Source: Megamerina dolium (lineage: Eukaryota > Arthropoda > Insecta > Diptera > Megamerinidae). From it: a stretch of 64,000 bases of DNA. Position 1 is the stretch's first letter; each line of letters opens with the position of its first letter. The position numbers were made by a program, and so were the translations under genes. The notes under the pieces are model-generated. The model ran no database searches, was not told the origin of the DNA, and worked only from the letters and a program-made list of their open reading frames with translations. Where the stretch lies: assembly GCA_963854835.1 (NCBI GenBank), contig OY978526.1:68668418-68732417 (forward strand), given 5' to 3'. Positions 60,390 to 64,000 of the stretch are shown here, in pieces.

Positions 60390-60963
60390 TATATATAAAG
60401 GGTCGAGGCCGAGGTTCTCTTCCGTTAGGAACGAACATGGTTAAACATTTAAGCGACGCTGATTAGGAATATATATACTTTTCTATATCTCCACAAATTC
60501 TTTCAAGTGGTTACAAACATCTGACCGAAATGAATATACGTGCCCTCAAGCAGGAACTTAGGAGTCCCCGAATGCCCCAGTTGAGTTGATTGCTGCATTG
60601 GTCTTCTACGTATGAGTCGCAAGTCGTGAGCTCTAGCGTCATCTACAAATTTAAATTTCTGACTTCTAAATGAAACAAATGAAGATTTTAGCATAAAACA
60701 TTTATCTTTATTCAAAATATATCTTGACACCAAAATGAATTTCGCCAGATGCGACTCCACAAATATACTGAATATAATCCGATTATCATTTGCTTATTTG
60801 AGATCCGATATTAAATAACATTTAGGTGCGGTTTCAAAGTTTTCAAAAGCTGTGCATGCCCATATGATCCATTAAACTAATGAAAATATTTGTATAGCGA
60901 TATTTCACTGGTTGTTGCACTACTTTAATACGAATATTTTGCTTTCAAATTCAATCTTCAAAA
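60390..60963. other. 3' flank of the third IR gene and spacer
   Basis: A short stretch right after the mariner (GGCCGAGGTTCTCTTCCGTT, about 60407-60426) resembles the SINE body (GGCCGAGCTTCTCTTCCATT), possibly a SINE fragment. A GC-moderate stretch at 60520-60660 is not recognised. No canonical poly(A) signal was seen close to the IR stop. Confidence 0.4.
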
Positions 60964-62751
60964 TTATTTATGTCCACGTCGATAATGCCAATATAATTCG
61001 AATGCGAAAACACAAAATGTTGTTGTCACGACAATACCATAGAACATCAATACCATCCATATATCTGTAATACTTAATGGGATGTATTCCTTACGTTCAC
61101 TTTTATCAGTAATGTTCGCGCGTCCCAATCGAACCAGTTCCAAAAAGGAATGTCTAACCCAAAGTGTCGTCAATCCTGATTGAGCAACTTGACCAATTAC
61201 TCTATTAATCGATGGTATAAATATTGAATTCTGTTGAAAGTGCATAAAACATGGATTCATTTTCTTAAAACAACAGTTTGTTATTTGAAATAATGGATTG
61301 CGATAGAAGCGTTGTACTTCCTCATAGTAAGACCAATTCCATGTTGAGGCCAAATATGCATAGCGTGTGTCCAGTGCATCGCGTAAGCGAAAAAAATCTT
61401 CATAAGTCTCTTCTACCGAAATGAGATTGATAATTAAAGGATCGGTTGTGTTTTTTGCTCTTTCAAAGTCATCACGGCTCATTTTGATTTTAAGATCTGA
61501 TCGTTTAATATCGTCAAATGTTTGTATTGCTAACATTCTAGGCGGTTCTGTAGTAAAAGTTTGCAAGTATGCAACATAAGATGTATTAAAAATCACACCG
61601 GCAAAGCAAATGATCATATAAATACAGCTACGAATACCAGCAAAATTTGTTTCCATAACAAACGGTTGACCCAAGAAACCATTGAATAAACGATAATTGA
61701 TTAGAAAATTGCTCAAATGCAATTCTTGCCGCCCCTTACGTAGGTAAAATGTGAATGTTACAGTGAACGATGCCGCCATGAGTGCTACAAATACCAATAG
61801 TATAGTGGTGAAATCGAATATACTGATATAAAATAGATAGCTAGGAATTCTTTTGGGCATTGGCACCATAATACACCAATCCGAAAGGTCAGTTGCATCA
61901 CTGAAACTCAGATCGTTCGTGTATGTCATTGTGAATGATGTCGCTGTTGTATCAAAGGTGCCATTGACGATCATCTTGGCAACTTCATATCTCGGCAAAA
62001 CAGTGCGTGGAAGATCCCGTCGTGGATATATTAGCGTAGCATTGTGTTTTCGAGCATACTCTATCAGTAGGTTTGCAGTAAAGCCACTTATTATTATATT
62101 TTCATCTGATTCACTTACTATGTAAACTCGCATAGGTAAATTTTCTGCTCTAACCTTGATCGGCTGACCATACATATTACGTGTGTGATCGAGAAAGAAT
62201 GAAGATTGATTTGAATCGATATGTTCAACACTCAACTCAGTTTTTGGAAAAATTCTAAGCCTGTAGTATTGCTTCGTTTCCAGCACAGAGGACGCTATGA
62301 GAATTATATGCATTGCTTGATTCTTTGAGCAAAATATCATTATCCTCTCCACATACAACTCATCCACTTGAGGAGAATCCAATAAAAGTAAATGACGACT
62401 TTGTCTATTTTTATATAAATTTTCCCATAATTTCTGCAACAAATTTTGGTCATTTCCTTCATTGCCGGTCAATCTGATGATAACTAATAAATCTCGATTA
62501 TAATTCTCTGTCAGTGGAAATGTGCTCTCGAGATTTAATAATAATTCAGGGATTCCATTATTTATCTCACTCAGTTGTTTTAGTAGTAAATCGGAATTGA
62601 ATCCATCATTCGATGGGATACTGTCAATGCTCATGTATATTACGGAGTTATAATTTTGGTCTTTCAAACTCACATCGCAAATATATGTCAGCATTGTACT
62701 CAATTGATGCTCGATTAATAATACTTGAACGAATGCTAAAAGAGCTGTCAT
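60964..62751 (-). CDS. Divergent ionotropic receptor, single exon, 595 aa
   Basis: ATG at 62749-62751 begins a signal peptide (MTALLAFVQVLLIEHQLSTM). Residues 21-190 are a divergent extracellular N-terminal region. Ligand-binding lobe 1 is about 195-300 (GQPIKVRAENLPMRVY; ISGFTANLLIEYARKHNATL; DWCIMVPMPKRIP). TM1 is about 306-336, TM2 about 374-398 ending SYVAYLQTFTTEPPRM, lobe 2 about 400-555 (with DDIKRSDLKI and ALDTRYAYLAS) and TM3 about 563-589 (WMVLMFYGIVVTTTFCVFAF). It has the same layout as the IR at 1438-3282 and shares AYLQTF, but overall similarity is low, so it is an older paralogue in opposite orientation. Probable chemosensory cation channel in dendritic membranes; ligand unknown. 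No frame damage. Confidence 0.9.
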   Translation of the reverse strand: MTALLAFVQVLLIEHQLSTMLTYICDVSLKDQNYNSVIYMSIDSIPSNDGFNSDLLLKQLSEINNGIPELLLNLESTFPLTENYNRDLLVIIRLTGNEGNDQNLLQKLWENLYKNRQSRHLLLLDSPQVDELYVERIMIFCSKNQAMHIILIASSVLETKQYYRLRIFPKTELSVEHIDSNQSSFFLDHTRNMYGQPIKVRAENLPMRVYIVSESDENIIISGFTANLLIEYARKHNATLIYPRRDLPRTVLPRYEVAKMIVNGTFDTTATSFTMTYTNDLSFSDATDLSDWCIMVPMPKRIPSYLFYISIFDFTTILLVFVALMAASFTVTFTFYLRKGRQELHLSNFLINYRLFNGFLGQPFVMETNFAGIRSCIYMIICFAGVIFNTSYVAYLQTFTTEPPRMLAIQTFDDIKRSDLKIKMSRDDFERAKNTTDPLIINLISVEETYEDFFRLRDALDTRYAYLASTWNWSYYEEVQRFYRNPLFQITNCCFKKMNPCFMHFQQNSIFIPSINRVIGQVAQSGLTTLWVRHSFLELVRLGRANITDKSERKEYIPLSITDIWMVLMFYGIVVTTTFCVFAFELYWHYRRGHK

Positions 62752-63058
62752 GTTGCTGTCGAGGTTTGAATCAAAACTAAAGAGCTAAATGGTAAATGGT
62801 AATATCCAATAACGGCTGCATGTACTTTTGATTTATTTTAAAACCGACGACACACATATGGGTCCTATAAACAGTTTATTATATGTACATTAAGTAATAT
62901 TGATTTTTAGAGTGGAAAGTTCTTGTGCAATACAGTGACAAAAATACGAACTATATGAATTAATGTACTATTAGAATAATAATATCTATAATGTTCGTAC
63001 TAGCAGGTAACCATTTTTTCAATATTGTCGCTTTTTCGATATGATTAAAAACAAATCA
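62752..63058. other. Upstream flank of the third IR gene
   Basis: Roughly 300 bp of AT-rich DNA between the IR start codon and the repeat core. The minus-strand promoter should lie here; no TATA box could be singled out from the general AT background. Confidence 0.4.
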
Positions 63059-63232
<174 letters not shown>

Positions 63233-63389
63233 AAAGTTTACTCGAATATCCATCTTTTACTTTTATTTCCACTTTTTGAACAACAATTTTTGCATATATT
63301 ACTAATTTACACCCGAAATATGATTGACTTTGACGAAGTACTTTGTATGTTATGAGAGTTCTAAAAGGGATAATTTAAAGGAGGTTTTT

Positions 63390-64000
63390 AAGATAATTCC
63401 GAGACTTAGTATGGGAGCTATATAAAAAGTTGGCGTGGCTTACCTCTTTCTTGTAAATCCAATTAGTTTTTCAATATTAATCCACACCTTAAATTTGTTT
63501 GTCCTACGTTGAATAGTTCGTAAGTTATAGCGGTTTAAATTTTTTAAAATTTTCGCAACTTTGTATGGGAGCCCCATTAAGAAGTGGGCGTGGCATTTTG
63601 ATTTTTTGCCAGAGTATGTACAACTACCATATTAATCTAAGTGTTAATTATGATTGTTCTAGACAGAAGATTGCAGAAGCTGCAGCTATCTCAATTTAAA
63701 AGAAATTCAGTCATTTTGTATGAGAGCCACTATAAACAATGGGCGTGGCTAGCCTATTTCTTGTGAGTATATTTGCTCTTGCAATACTAATTCACACCTT
63801 AAATCTGGTTGATCTACGCTGAAGAGTTTGTAAGTTATGGAGCTTAAAAGTTTTATTTAATTTCCTCAACTTTGTATGGGAGCCCCAATAAGAAGTGGGT
63901 GTGGCACGCTGATTTTTTGCCAGATTATTTCTGACTACCATGTTAATCTAAGTGTCAGTTATGGTTATTCTAGACAGAAGATTACCGAAGTTACGGCTGT
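63390..64000 (+). repeat. Dimeric tandem repeat, ~310-bp period, runs off the window
   Basis: Two monomer types alternate. Type B (TATGGGAGCTATATAAA, TTGGCGTGGCTTACC, CACACCTTAAATTTG) lies at about 63410 and 63718. Type A (TATGGGAGCCCCATTAAGAA, GTGGGCGTGGCA, GATTTTTTGCCAGA, TCTAGACAGAAGATT) lies at about 63564 and 63876. Like monomers are about 310 bp apart and neighbours about 155 bp. The GTATGGGAG...GGCGTGG core links it to the ~153-bp family. Confidence 0.85.

Overview
The window is AT-rich eukaryotic DNA, almost certainly from a higher dipteran. A tephritid-like fruit fly is my best guess. The reasons are: two intron-poor divergent ionotropic receptor loci with fly-type sequence; a C2H2 zinc-finger gene with long Gln/His/Asn/Gly runs of the kind common in fly regulators; dense Tc1/mariner relics; and an intact DD41D mariner, a group (rosa) I know from Ceratitis. 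The species cannot be fixed from sequence alone. There is no operon structure, CRISPR array, rRNA or free-standing tRNA gene.

Layout. 1-3.4 kb: two tandem ionotropic receptor (IR) genes on the plus strand. The first is cut by the window edge and frameshifted near its 3' end; the second is intact. 3.4-18 kb: a transposon graveyard. It holds a TIR element, a Harbinger-like MITE, a dead mariner split by a tRNA-derived SINE, a second dead mariner, a C-terminal IS630 transposase fragment next to a second SINE, two internally deleted Tc1/mariner copies in a row, a LINE relic with RT, RNase H and CCHC remnants, and a piggyBac-type relic. 18.2-26.2 kb: a four-coding-exon zinc-finger gene on the minus strand (exon joins all phase 0, about 894 aa), with a third SINE copy in an intron. 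26-58.9 kb: no convincing protein-coding gene. This 33 kb holds microsatellites, a second copy of the Harbinger-like MITE, and several clusters of tandem repeats. One family with a period of about 153 bp recurs in at least five separate clusters; a 163-bp family sits at 52.9-53.85 kb. 59.1-60.4 kb: a complete DD41D mariner with TIRs, TA target duplication and an uninterrupted transposase. 60.96-62.75 kb: a third, intact IR on the minus strand. 63.1 kb to the end: a (TA)n tract and an alternating two-monomer repeat with a period of about 310 bp.

How the parts relate. The IRs are likely ligand-gated cation channels of chemosensory neurons, and the zinc-finger protein is probably a nuclear regulator; nothing here links them functionally. 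Most of the window's history is transposition and satellite expansion: nested insertions date events relative to each other, and the DD41D mariner looks the youngest.
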